This document shows positions 1 through 10,972 of a stretch of DNA of 64,000 nucleotides, piece after piece. Under the pieces are notes generated by a model. It saw nothing but the letters and a program-made list of their open reading frames with translations, searched no databases and had not been told where the DNA came from. The stretch is from Helopsaltes ochotensis. Its lineage: Eukaryota > Chordata > Aves > Passeriformes > Locustellidae. The stretch lies in the NCBI GenBank assembly GCA_013400155.1, contig VXBM01000286.1, positions 515,431-579,430 of the forward strand, written 5' to 3'. The translations under genes were made by a program, and so were the position numbers. Positions within the stretch are counted from its first letter, which is position 1, and every line of letters begins with the position of its first letter.

Positions 1-3000
1 TTGTTGAGGTTATAGGAGGGGATAAAACTGTCTATGAAATTTTCTGGGATTTACCTGTATGGTGAAGAAGTGAAAGGTTCTCTTGATAGTCCTGCATATC
101 CCCTCTCTCTCTGAGTCACTGTGTATGCTCTTGCCACATCACACTGGCTTTGATGCTTCTGGGCAGTTTCTGCTAGTGAAAGACATAAAAATATTTTTTA
201 TTTGTGCTGCTGATATGCACGAGAAAAGAAGCACCCACATACCAGCACAGAAAGCAAATGAACAAGTTACAGTATTTGCTTTTCAAAAGTGCTTCATTTG
301 TGAGAGGATGTAAAATCCTCAGAGTGAGGAAACATTTGCCAGTTTACAGGCTTTGGACCAGCCCTGCCAACCACTAGACCCACACAAATGTGTTTGTGTT
401 AACCTGGTGTAACACTACTCTCTATTACCTTCCCCTCAGTATCTCTTTTTTTTTCTTTTTCTTCCTCTTGTAAGTCTCTCTGCATGTTGGCTGGACTGTG
501 GTGATTGCATGACGTGAAGATGCAATTAGTGCTACTTCCAGAGGTTGTGACCCTTGCTGAGTCCTCATGGCTGCTCTTCAAAGTGCTATCAAAGCTCTCT
601 TGGCTGGATGGCCCAAATAGTCTGATCCTCTGGGATTAGCAAACATCAGTCCTTATTTGTCATCTATGCGTGTCCCCATAAGTGGCGCTTCCTCTGTGAG
701 GCTGGGACTCCACACTAAAAATTCACTGAGCTTCTTCCAGAGTGCCTGCTCCTTGTTACCTCATTTCTGTCTTTCTGTAGTATGTGTTCCCTAAATTTTG
801 CCAATTGAACTTCAGTCCTCTAAAAGTAAGGTTAGTTTTTATGGCAAGCTAAAAAATACTCCACTGTCCAAAGGAGTAATCTCACCATCTCTGAGGCCCA
901 TATCAGACCTCTTCCTTTTAATTCAGGATCAGAAAACACACTCTCTCAAACTAAAGCTCTTCAATTCCTATTTTGGATGCTTGAGTCTGACTTTCAAAAA
1001 TGCTGAGTCTGCTACAGCGCCTGTTTAAACTCAGATGCAGCAGGGCCTGGCTGCGGTGTGTAACGAGCCACCTAGAAAGAAAAAAAACCACAGGCACAGC
1101 TTTGGATTATTTAAAACTCTTTGCTTGGCTGAGCAGCAGTATTGCTAGATATGCCAAGACCTGTTAATTTATATCTACTCTTCTCATCAGCTAAAGCAAT
1201 AGGAATAACAGCAAACGTTAGATTTGTATGATCACCGGACATTAATTTTTCACCTTGGCTGGATGTTAACCCTGGCACCAGCCACCTCACCCAGTGCTAG
1301 AGCCACCCAAGTGTCCTCAGTATCTGAGGAGATGTCAACACCCACCATATCCATGTGCAAACTGTCCTTTGCTGGGAGGGTTTATCTGTAATGTGTAATC
1401 CTAACCAGTGGATATACTTGCATTAGTAATGATCTTTCAATTCTGGGCTTTCCCCTGCTGTCCTCTCCTACCCCTCCACCCTTCAGGAGATCTGTAATCT
1501 TTCAGAGACTGAAAGGGTTCTTGCTTGGAAGACAGGTTGATGTAGGAAAGAAAAATGAGGTAAAACTGACATAAATCTAGCTGTAAGAAAATCCTGCTGT
1601 GTGTTTTTGTTTGGGTTTTTTAAATCTCATGTTGGTACAGTTTACACTTCAGCATGATTTAAGATTATATTCTTACATCTCAAGAGTACAGAAATGTTAG
1701 CAAAATAAGGGCTTGTGTTCTATTTGGCCTCTGTATTCAGGGATCTTGAAAAAACACCCAACCTCTTTTTTTACAAAGAGAACATTCTTCAGAAGCAAAC
1801 AAACCTTTAAACTTATCCTCTTTCTCTGGGGCTTTCACTGGAAACACTGAATCTAAATATCATCAGTGGTGTGACCATTTCTGTGCAGCTCCTTAACTGG
1901 CACCAGGAGAGCCAGGGCTGTGGTGGTGAAGTTTTGGCAGCCACATGAGACTTGAAAGCCTGCGGGGCAGGAAGAACAGCATGGAATATTTTAGACTAGA
2001 GATGAGCATACAATTTTTAAATAAGCTTGGGTTTTGGTTCTTCTTTTATTTCTTTCTAAAAAACTCTTAATGGTTTCATTCATTGAAATTCTACTTGCTT
2101 TAGGAATATTTTCCATGCTGACTTTTCATTACACAGCAGAGAAGAATACATTCAGAAGTTATTTTTGGGACTGAAAGGGTTAAAAATATCTTCAACTGCA
2201 AGTTCCCACTGTTTTAGTCTGTAAAATAACCCTTTCCTCCCTGTACCTGTAAAATTATGGGGTTTTTTATATCATAAAATTATAACCTCATAACAATTTT
2301 GAGTATTTTAATGTTAGGAAGTGTCATAGTTGAGAGATGGCAGAAAATTAGTTTGTTTCATTTCTGAGCAACCATTATAGTGCTGTTTTTAATTATACTG
2401 TCACATATGTTGGTCATCTTATTGTTTAATTTCAGGTCCATGTTCCAAAATGTGAGGTCAAGAGATCTTTGGAGCCAAACACCTTGCCACGAGATCTCAT
2501 TTAAAATGCAAGTTGCAAAAAAGTCACTGTAGATTAAATGGATGTTTACAATGAAACATCTAAAGGAACTTCATAAGAAAGCATTACCTAGCTTAGGAAA
2601 GGTGTAAGATAGGAGTAGAGCACCTGGAAAACATGGGCTAAACTCTTTTCCTACCAGGCCGGTGATGCGGTCATCCTGTCTTGCTAAATTCTACACTGAA
2701 GTAGTACAGGGAGTACACCTTTCAGGGAGGTGTCTTGACTTCTACTCCAACTCCCCAGGTACAGCAGCTATTAGTGGAAATGTTGACAATATCCTAAATC
2801 CACGAGGAGAACAAAAAAATGGGAACCGCCAGTGTCAATTTCTTTTTTCCCAAAAACTGGGTCATAGCAAGTATTTCTGAAAAACTTCCTTGCTCACAGT
2901 AAGTGAAAATCAGTGCAAAAAGTTCTGCAGGGCAAGGCAATTTTCATGAGCCGTTGTTTCTAAAAATGAGTAAAAAACACTTAAGTTCTGTTTTAAGAGA

Positions 3001-3119
3001 TTAGTGTAAAAATCATTATTTATTTAATTTAGCAAATCTAATGGACAGACCTAGATAGATACTTTTTTTCCCCTTGCTTGCTTTTTCCCCTCTGTACCCC
3101 TCTTTCTTTGCCCTTGTTA
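1..3119. other. Non-coding stretch, nothing recognised
   Basis: No repeat family, splice-flanked open frame or RNA gene was recognised in this AT-rich stretch. There is a short pyrimidine run near 436-480. The open frames here are short, carry no recognisable motif and look like chance. Confidence 0.6.
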
Positions 3120-3530
3120 AAAATACTCGGCGTACGCGTACATAAATTTGCCTTTCTGACATCAGAGAGTCTGGTTCTGCTGCTGGGGCCATCTTTAAGA
3201 TTATACCGACCAGAACATAGCAGGCTCATGCCAGACACTTGACCCTGCAAGGCAGTCCCAGGCCAGGCTGGGTTTGAACCCAGCTCTCAGCATTCAAGCA
3301 CCGCCGTTCGCAGCCAGCGCGCGGCCGAACAACCGTGCATTGTTGTCACAATTGGAACCACATGCTGAGTAATGGAACTGAGGTGCAACTTTCCTGAGAA
3401 CGTGCGGACAGTTGGAAGCGGGAATGTATTTTTTTCATTTACCTCTGCACGTCTCAGGGCTCCCTTGCTTTGTTTTCTTAGCGAAACTCAGACAGATCAG
3501 ACGCGTAGGATTAATGGAGCTGGGCACTGA
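3120..3530. promoter_or_regulatory. Small CpG cluster, possible promoter or enhancer
   Basis: Counting by eye gives about 20 CpG dinucleotides in roughly 400 bases, in a window where CpG is otherwise rare. They include a perfect 10-bp palindrome GTACGCGTAC at 3132-3141 and a GCGCGCGGCCG run near 3320. Short motifs resembling SOX (CATTGTTG, ACAATTG), RUNX (ACCACA) and a MAF/AP-1-like TGCTGAGTAA lie close together at about 3338-3375. Retained CpGs suggest a region unmethylated in the germ line. This is inference; the cluster is smaller than a typical promoter island. It lies just upstream of a possible exon at 3482. Confidence 0.4.
3250..3305. repeat. Possible tRNA-derived SINE relic (MIR/CORE-SINE-like)
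   Basis: The segment GGGTTTGAACCC at about 3270-3281 resembles a tRNA B box (GGTTCGAATCC). The bases around it, such as GCTGGGTTTGAACCCAGCTC, look like the tRNA-related part of a MIR-type SINE. The word is nearly palindromic, so the orientation is unclear. Only about 50 bases resemble the family, so the call is weak. Confidence 0.25.
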
Positions 3531-3603
3531 CAGACCAGCTCTGTTCCAGCTGCAGTGACTGTGGAAGAATTGGATCTGGACCCTCTTAGCCAGTCCTCCA
3601 AGA
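3482..3603 (+). ncRNA. Possible non-coding or 5' untranslated exon
   Basis: A pyrimidine-rich acceptor (TTTGTTTTCTTAG) precedes the segment and a good donor (AAGA|GTAAGA) follows it, giving a 122-nt exon. All three plus-strand frames contain stops, so it would not be internal coding sequence. It holds one short ATG frame of 14 codons. It lies at the edge of the CpG cluster, which fits a second exon of a non-coding transcript or a 5' UTR exon. No transcript evidence is available, and cryptic splice-site pairs of this quality are common. Confidence 0.22.
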
Positions 3604-3904
3604 GTAAGATTTCAGTGACCATGACCGGTCACCAAGGACTATTTTATTTTAACCCATGTCAAATCTGAGCTTACCTATGGGGCTAAACCATAGCCTGCTG
3701 AGCCAAGTGTATCTGAATGCAAACTCATTTCACTGGCAGTTTGTTACTGTTTGGAAAATTCAGCCACATACAGTATGGAACAATCTCCACCAAATGCTTC
3801 GTTGCGTGTGAAATGCTGCATGCTGCTTCCTCCCAGCTTGCAGCCAGTGCATCTGTTCCTGTTTATTAGAAAATGAAATGAAGGCAGGATGAAAGCATTT
3901 GTGC

Positions 3905-4016
3905 AATGTTCTCAAGCACATGGCATTGTCCTGTGCAGGGCCAGGAGATCTTTGACGATCTTTGTGGGTTCCTTCCAACTCAGGATACTCTGCGATTGTC
4001 TGATTTTGTGATAGAA
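3905..4016 (+). repeat. CR1 LINE 3' end fragment
   Basis: The bases GATCTTTGTGGGTTCCTTCC followed by AACTCAGGATACTCTG and degenerate octamers (CGATTGTCTGATTTTGTGAT) match the sense-strand 3' terminus of CR1 non-LTR retrotransposons. Only the last 100 bases or so remain, as expected from 5' truncation. There is no coding capacity. Confidence 0.72.
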
Positions 4017-7000
4017 ATAATAGAGTTTTTTCTTTGGGATAAAAAAGATTAAATTATGGATTTAATGCTTTGACTGCCCTTCACTCTGTAAACCAAAAGG
4101 GTTTGTGAGGGGTCTAAACTTATGTTTACTTGGGATACTTCCAGTTGGTGACTTTAAGCCCATAGTCATTCTCCTTCTTGGCATTAGTAACCAAATCAGG
4201 GTTCTTCTGAATTGAGATCACTTCTTTGTATCCAGAAAAACACTCCTAAATGTCTTTTCCTTTGTGGGTAATGCAAGTATACAATAATGGTGATCACAAT
4301 TGTGATGGGGAATGGGCAGTGAGGAGTTCTCCTTCTGTTGATACATGCTCTAAGTAGCAAGCAAATCAAGCAGAAAAGAAAGCAAGAGAGAAACAACATT
4401 TGCAGTGTTCTTGACATTAATCACACATTTGAGCTGCCCATGGTGTGGCCAAACAGCAGGCAAGGTGAGCATCCTTGGGATGCATTTTCTCCTCGCAGAG
4501 GGAACCACGCAAACTGTTGAAACAGTGTTCTGTGTTCTTGTGGCTTCATAGAATATTTTTGTTCCATGCCTGTGAATAGAAATAAGTTCCAGTGATGGGG
4601 TAGCTCCACTGGCTGTTGACTGAAAGCAAATAACACACCCTTGTACCACTCAGTACTGAGTTCAAAGACACCTGGCAACCCGCAGGTGAACAAGGCTCTC
4701 TGTGTGCCTGCCCGTCCTTGCCCTCGCACGGCTGTGCCACCCCCTTTTCCCTGCATTTCTCTGAGCACTGGCAATTGCCTCCTCCTCATCTGTCAAATCC
4801 AGAGGGAGGGTAAAGGGAGCTTTGCAGGGGGTGTGCTCTGAATTCTAACAAGGTTCTGGGGAATCTGATGTGTCAGCGTGTTGAAAAGTCTTGGCATTTG
4901 GCTCTTGTTGTGTGAACCATCCATGTCCTCTCTGGGTAGGGCACAGCTGCTTTTTGAAACACAATCACAGAGTGTGGGCAGCAGCACTCCTCTCTTGCAA
5001 AAGCTCCATTCTAGACTCAGAGGGGAACCTTTTCATCTTGAAATAAAGTAACAGAACAACTGTTACTTTTTGGGTTTTGTTTCAATATTGTTAAGAGGCT
5101 GCAAAGAACACAGCACACCATCCTTCCCTGCTGCAAGGAGAAATCTGCCCCCAGCAAGAGGAATATGCGCATATACATAAATGAAGTTTTCTCTGCACTT
5201 GTAAAAGCATACATGCACCAAGTGATTAGTAAAAATGGACTTGGTTTCTTGATCTCAGATCTTATATATGTGACTCATACTTGGGTTTTTTTATTCTCCT
5301 GATTTTGATTTAATAGGTTTTTATGTGCCTGATCAGCCATTCATTTGCCATTATGTTTGGTACTATGAAATGAAAAAGTCCTATCAGAAAAAAGGGAGAA
5401 AAGCTGAAGTGCCCTGATGGAAACACACTAAATAAACCATCACTACAGGTCTGCACATATTTCTTCACCCTTGAACCCACATCCATGGGTAGGAAGTGAG
5501 GCCAAGCTCACTGGAAGGGAGACCAAGCTACCGCACTTCTAACTTGCCAAGATGAATGGAAGGAATGAAGATTTCAGGCTGGTTAAAGTTTTTTAACTGT
5601 GTTTTTAACTGTGGGGTTTTTTTTTCCCTTTGTTTTTCTCTTTGCTTCTGATTCCAGAAGCAACTGAGAGAAAGATGAGCTTTCCTCAAAATGCTTATTT
5701 GCTTTTTCCGGACTGAACTCATTAGCTGCTGGGCTGAATTCCTGGGGCTCTGCTATCGGGTAGGAAGAATAATGTGTGGAGGCAGCAATTATTTGTCAAG
5801 TACTGGCAATGTACTTGGCATGCCACAAGGCATGGATAGGAAAGCTTTACCTACTCTGGAGAGCTGCAGTTTAAGTTACAGACAAAAATACGAAGACAAA
5901 TCACACAGGGAGAAAATGTGGATGTTTTTAAAAGCCTTTAACTTGATGTTTTCAAGGAAGAGTAAGGTTTTCATGAAGAGAGGACAGGTCTTTACATACC
6001 AAGGCTGTGTGCTTGTTTGCTGGACAGGCCTGGTTGCAGCAGTTTAAAATTAAGAGAGGGCTGTTATGAAGCATTTAGGCAGTTTGGAGAATGTGAGACT
6101 TGTGGAGAATTTATGCTGTGGGTAAACAACTTGGGAATTAAAAAGCAAGGGCTAAGTGTCAGACAATATGAATTTGAGTTGCTGAAAAGAGGTGCAGTGA
6201 GTGAGAATATTTTGACAGACGTTAAGAGGAAGACTATCAGAACACGTAAATGTTTTTTAATCAAGTGAGAATTAAATTTTCCAAAATCAACCCCTGGTTT
6301 CCTTTTCCTCCCATCTCCTCCCCTTCCATCCCTTTTCATGTGCTAAGTGACTCTGGTGGAGCTGTGCTGTAGGTACAGCATATTGTGATTAAATGCTCTG
6401 TAATGCTCTCTGAGATACACTGGACCAAAAAGTATAAATGGAATGCCAGTTGCATAAATCTGAATTCTTGCTGCACCATGGTGAGGCAGCTCAGTTACAG
6501 CTTTGACCACCCATGAATGCTCAGCACACAGCAGGGGCACTTTTGGACTTGCATCTCACCTATTATCTTGGTGATAGGGTATGAATCTCTTTGAATGTGA
6601 AAGCCTGGTTTTGTTTAAGCGAAGAACATAAGAAAAGGCTCTTTCCTTATTTTGTTTTTTCCCTTGAGCAGATGAAAGGTGGATAGAAGGGACTGTAAAT
6701 TTTAGGAAGGAAAGAAATGGAAAAAGGCTAATGCTTGCTGAGCAGAAATTTTATTTTCCCAGCCGTGCTACCCAAATGTTAAGACTCCCCTGTACAAAAG
6801 TGTCACTGCTTGGTCTATATAAATTCACTGTCAGAACAAAGGACACTTTCTGGAAGGGAAACAAGACTGTATTACACCATTCAGCAACTAACGGAGGGAA
6901 GAGAATAGCTACTTCCTGCCAACATTCATACGCCAAAGATGTATGCATGAGGTGGTAGGTGAGCATTCCGTTCTTGCTGCAGCTGGCTCTTGGTGATGAC

Positions 7001-9046
7001 TTATCTATCTTGTGGGTAAACTGCATGAAAGACTCAGAGACACAAAAGTGGAGGGCTGGCAGGTTAGCTCAAGGAGAGTGATAATGACAGTGACTGCAGG
7101 GATCACCTGGAAGAAACTGTGTAGAGCCAGTGTGGCTGTTGTGAGAGTGTGTGAGTTCTAGGGTTGCTGGGAAAATGGGAATATATTTCAAGGACCTTTT
7201 CTAGGTGCCACTAAGTCAGCTAAGCTAGGAACCATGTGCTGCTTCATACTAACTCCATTCTCCAGCCTGTGTTAGTTCCACCTTCATTGATTGCTCTTAC
7301 TCTGATTTCTTTCTGTTTGGCTTTTCCTGTTCTTTTAATGGAAATGTCATTGATTCTTTACCTACCCCTTCTGGCCGCCTTTACCTTCCCAGCTGGAGAA
7401 CTGTTCTTACCTTCAGGACAGGGGTTTTGATTTCCCAACACTTTGATACCACTGAGTCCTTGCTCTCCTCTGATCTCTGGTCACAGCAACTGATTGCCTG
7501 CCCTGCACTAACGCTGCCGGCTGGAAGTGTGGCAGTGACTTTGCATTCTTGCTGTACTCTGAGTTGTAGAGCTGCAAGGTACTATTGTGGATATTTCCTA
7601 TGGAGAGCTTCAGGGATGGGACTGGATGTGGGATTGATTTCACTGCTCCCTCAGCATCTGCTGATGCTGAGGTTTCTCTTATACTCTTCCTGAGAGATTA
7701 GTGGTGAACATGTCATCATCCCCACATTTAAATGAACTGTTTCCTGAGGATTTGAAATGCCTTGGCCTAAAGTAATTTAATGAGAACAATAATTGCCTCA
7801 TTTCCCACCACATAAGATCCCAATCCTCTTCTTGGCACAGGTATGGCATGTAGCAAATGTTTGTATAGGAGAATTAAACCATTCTGCTCTTTGAAGGCCT
7901 ATCATTGCTGGCTGTCTGTTGCTAGAATAATTAAAAAAATTCTTAGTAAAATATGTTTGACCAGAGTGTAATTTGATACACTGCCTAATCTATGCAGTTG
8001 AAATAGGATGAAGTTTTGTCTTGACAGCTAGAAGAATAAAACAGATACCTGACAATCTTTAGCTGCTTTGTGGATGCTGCACAAATGGTCAGAAGGATCT
8101 GCCTGTGCTGTGTGAATTACAGGCTGTGTGACTTGGAAGGTTGCTTCTGTTCTGCTGGGTTTGTCCTTTCATCTCAGCCAACTGACTGGTTGTCAGTCCC
8201 ATTTCCCTCCTGTGCTCTGATCCTCGTGATACCAGTTTGGCCTCTATTATCTTCATTTTTAGCTGCCTCCCATTTTCTCATTTGTGGCCTTTAATTTCAT
8301 CTGTGGTAACACAGAAAGGTTAATTCTATTTGTTTGGACTGTTTCATCTTGAGACCAACTTCTGGCATGGAGAAGCATTTACTTGATCCTGCAGCACATG
8401 TCATGAGTCTCTCTCCTTTTTAACCGCATTGTTTCAATCTTTATTGCTATTTTATGTCCAGTGAGACCCTTGAAATATGGAGTTGTTGCCTTGCCTGATG
8501 CCCAAGAGTTCTCCTGGCCTCCAGTGTTCAGCCAAAAATACGTTTTCCCTGTAATCTCCTTTTGCCAGAGAATTCAAGCAGGGCCTGGCACATGCACAGA
8601 CAGAGAACCTTGTACCTCCATGGGAACACCTCGGGTCTGGTGGTCACCTTGAAAATATCTAAGGCACAAATTTTCAGGGTGGCCATTCCCAAGGAAAGGC
8701 ATGCCTTAGGGCTCAACCCTCCTTGGAATAACTCCTACCAAAAATTAAGCTACAAGCCAGTAAGTATTTGTTTACAAATCCTAAACAGATGGCACACACA
8801 CATACTTGTATGAAGAGAAGGGAATGGAGAAAACCTCAAACATATTCTCCAAGCAGCATTTAATTCAGATTTGGTGGTTTCCTTTACTCCATATGACTCA
8901 ACTGACAAGTTGGCAAATGCCTGGCAGCATTTATAACTGAGGCCTCTGTTTTCACTAAGTCTTTAAGTCTTCAGGTTACACTCACTGAGTGGAGCCTGAA
9001 CCAGGCGGATTCCTTTTCCGTGTTTGGTCCCTGTACACCATTTGAA
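4017..9046. other. Non-coding stretch, nothing recognised
   Basis: This is about 5 kb without a recognisable gene or repeat. Overlapping open frames on both strands around 4338-4840 and 5691-6268 (longest 122 codons) show no domain, and their lengths are expected by chance at this base composition. A short pyrimidine tract lies near 6300-6335. Confidence 0.55.
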
Positions 9047-9298
9047 TCATTTCAGTGGAAAGATTTTCCCCTGACCCGCTAATTTATCATTCATTAACTC
9101 AAGAAAGAAGGGTTTTGCCATTCTTCCTAACAAGCCATTTGTTACTGCCTTATACTTTGGAGGTGCCAATTCCTCTTGTTCATCACTTGGACTCTTCTTA
9201 ATTGCCCAGCCAGGTAAAAATCTTTTCCATACCGATGTTAATAACTCTTTAAGGTGTAACTTTGCTCCCTGATGCATCCTAGAGCTTGGAGTATCCAA
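9047..9298 (-). other. Unexplained 83-codon open frame
   Basis: The minus strand is open for 83 codons from an ATG. The product has basic and acidic patches and a proline-containing middle (…KKSPSDEQEELAPPKYKA…). Without requiring ATG, the frame stays open a little further upstream. I do not recognise the family. The compositional pattern would not be out of place in a decayed retroelement protein, but no diagnostic motif is present and no LTR lies next to it. A chance open frame is equally possible. Confidence 0.2.
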
Positions 9299-9489
9299 AT
9301 CCCAGACAGAAGCTTTTTCACTTAATTTGATGGCTATATTTTATAGACTACTATAGTTGTAATTGATTCAAACAACTTGTTACTGGCTCCTTTTGAGATC
9401 GACCCAAAGGTAATCAATAACTCGGTAGTATTAATAGATGTGAGGTGCCTTGTCTCCTTACTTCCTCTAAATTTAGGCTTTTGAGAAAC

Positions 9490-9648
9490 ACCCTAACAAA
9501 TTCCTATTTTTTTTCCCCTCTTAGCATACTAATAACCCTTTTTCCTTCTGCTAACGCTCTTTCCTTTCTTGCACTCATTTCTTTATTCTCTTTCTTCTTC
9601 CCTATTTCCTGTCTTACTTCTTTTTCCTAATCTATTCCCTGCTGCCAG
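9490..9648 (+). repeat. Long pyrimidine-rich tract
   Basis: About 160 bases are dominated by C and T on the plus strand, with only scattered purines, and end in CTGCTGCCAG. This resembles a very extended polypyrimidine tract ending in an acceptor-like AG. What follows is the 9650-9752 inverted repeat rather than an obvious coding exon. Confidence 0.55.
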
Positions 9649-9649
9649 A

Positions 9650-9752
9650 CTCTGATTCATGATCCCTGCGAGATGAAGCTGCATTGGCCGAGGAGATGTG
9701 GGGGAGGCCATCTCTTTAGCCCTTCAACTCCAGCAGGGATTGTGAATCAGAG
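9650..9752. repeat. Imperfect inverted repeat with 20-bp arms
   Basis: The left arm at 9650-9669 (CTCTGATTCATGATCCCTGC) and the right arm at 9733-9752 are reverse complements except for two adjacent bases. The 63-base spacer holds a second nested complement, GAGATG at 9670-9675 with CATCTC at 9709-9714, so a transcript could fold into an extended hairpin. It could be a relic of a small inverted-repeat element or a structured RNA. The loop is long for a typical microRNA precursor. No flanking target duplication was seen. Confidence 0.6.
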
Positions 9753-10224
9753 CTCTCTGCTGCTGTAGTTCAGTCTCACATAGTAATGTAAACTGGAGCT
9801 GATGGCAACTCCATTAGTGTGACAGCCTGAGCTGCCTCAGCTGAGCAGTAGATGTGCCACCTGTTCTGCTGCTTCTGTGGTGGGGATTTCAGCCCCTGGC
9901 AGAGTCAAGGAATCATCATCATCCCTCTCCTCCACGATCTGCTAGAGCATGAGAGTCCGGGTCCTTGGACTTTCCTTTCTTTCTTCCAAAAATTGATTCT
10001 ACAGCCTCTTCAAAACTATCATTCCTTGCATAATATCATGGTCCAACACCACAGAGTAAAAAAGTCCATTCTCACCTCAAACCTCCCTCCCTGAGCGCAG
10101 GAAAAATAAACCCAGTGGCTCAAGTCTACTTCCATGTACCTCCAGGGATGGAAATGAAAATGAAGTACCTAACTGAGGGCTGTTGTTACATTCCTGTCTC
10201 CCCCTCATATTCCCTGTTATCATC
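9753..10224. other. Non-coding stretch, nothing recognised
   Basis: No gene or repeat was recognised. The open frame at 9852-10094 has no motif and no supporting splice sites. Confidence 0.5.
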
Positions 10225-10309
10225 ACCCCCCCAGTTGTCAGAGATGGGATGGAATTAGATAGTCTTTAAGCTCTCTTCCAACCCTATCCATTCTAGAGTT
10301 CTGTGATCC
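10225..10309 (+). repeat. CR1 LINE 3' end fragment
   Basis: The bases ATGGAATTAGATAGTCTTTA, then AGCTCTCTTCCAACCCTATC and CATTCTAGAGTTCTGTGATC follow the order of the CR1 3' end in sense orientation, including two octamer-like units. About 85 bases survive. It is one of two plus-strand CR1 tails within 750 bases, but each has its own 3' terminus, so they are separate insertions. Confidence 0.7.
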
Positions 10310-10744
10310 TCCAGAGATGGCACTGCACAGACGTCAAATCAAAGCTCTCCTTTGCTACCCTGTTTCCCTCTTTACCCAAATTAACCCCTGCCCCTATAGC
10401 AATGGTGACACATCAAGTACAACAAACTTGCATCGATTTTATTACCCCCTTTTTTATTATTTAGGCTGGGCTTCTTGCTTGGTGCCTATGAGGAGCATTG
10501 CATCCCTCTGGCCATATTCTGACCCTGTGGCTCAGGCTGGTGTTAAAACCCAGCCCTGAGGTAGGGTAGCTGTGGTCCCTTAGGGTGCATTAGAGTGAAA
10601 CAACACTGAGTGACCTGTGTATACATGGATGAATATATACCAGGTTTATTCTGGAGCACCTTGGTTGCAAAGGAAAGGAAGTATGTAGCTGTTTTGGTTA
10701 ATAAAATTGGAAATACGTCTACTTAAAATGTATAAAAATATCAT
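10310..10744. other. Spacer between two CR1 tails
   Basis: No feature was recognised. The open frame at 10317-10559 has no identifiable content. Confidence 0.5.
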
Positions 10745-10972
10745 TTAGGGAATGTGCGGTTCAAAGTGGGTATAAGGAGCAACTTTTTAATCCTGAAGGC
10801 AGAGAGGCAGCAGAACAGGGTGCTCAGAGAGGCTGTGCAGTGTTCATCCTTGGGAGTGTTCAGAGATTGGCTGGACCATCCTGGTCTAACTTCAGAGCTG
10901 ACCCTGCTTGGAACAGGAGGTTGGATCCCCTGAGGTGCCTTCCAACCTGTATTTTCCTATGGTTCTTGAGTC
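10745..10972 (+). repeat. CR1 LINE 3' region fragment
   Basis: The stretch follows the CR1 3' region in sense orientation: a GCTCAGAGAGGCTGTGCAGT block near 10822, then TTGGGAGTGTTCAGAGATTG, then a final GCCTTCCAACCTGTATTTTC segment near 10938 before a degenerate octamer end. About 230 bases remain and the 5' side is truncated. The short open frame across it (10840-11031) is a by-product of the repeat. Confidence 0.82.

Noticed and set aside
4350..4841. Cluster of overlapping open frames on both strands
   Set aside because: Mutually overlapping frames with no domain are typical of slightly GC-richer non-coding DNA.
9650..9752. MicroRNA precursor
   Set aside because: The 63-base loop and the lack of a continuous 30-bp stem do not fit a canonical precursor. 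Kept only as an inverted repeat.
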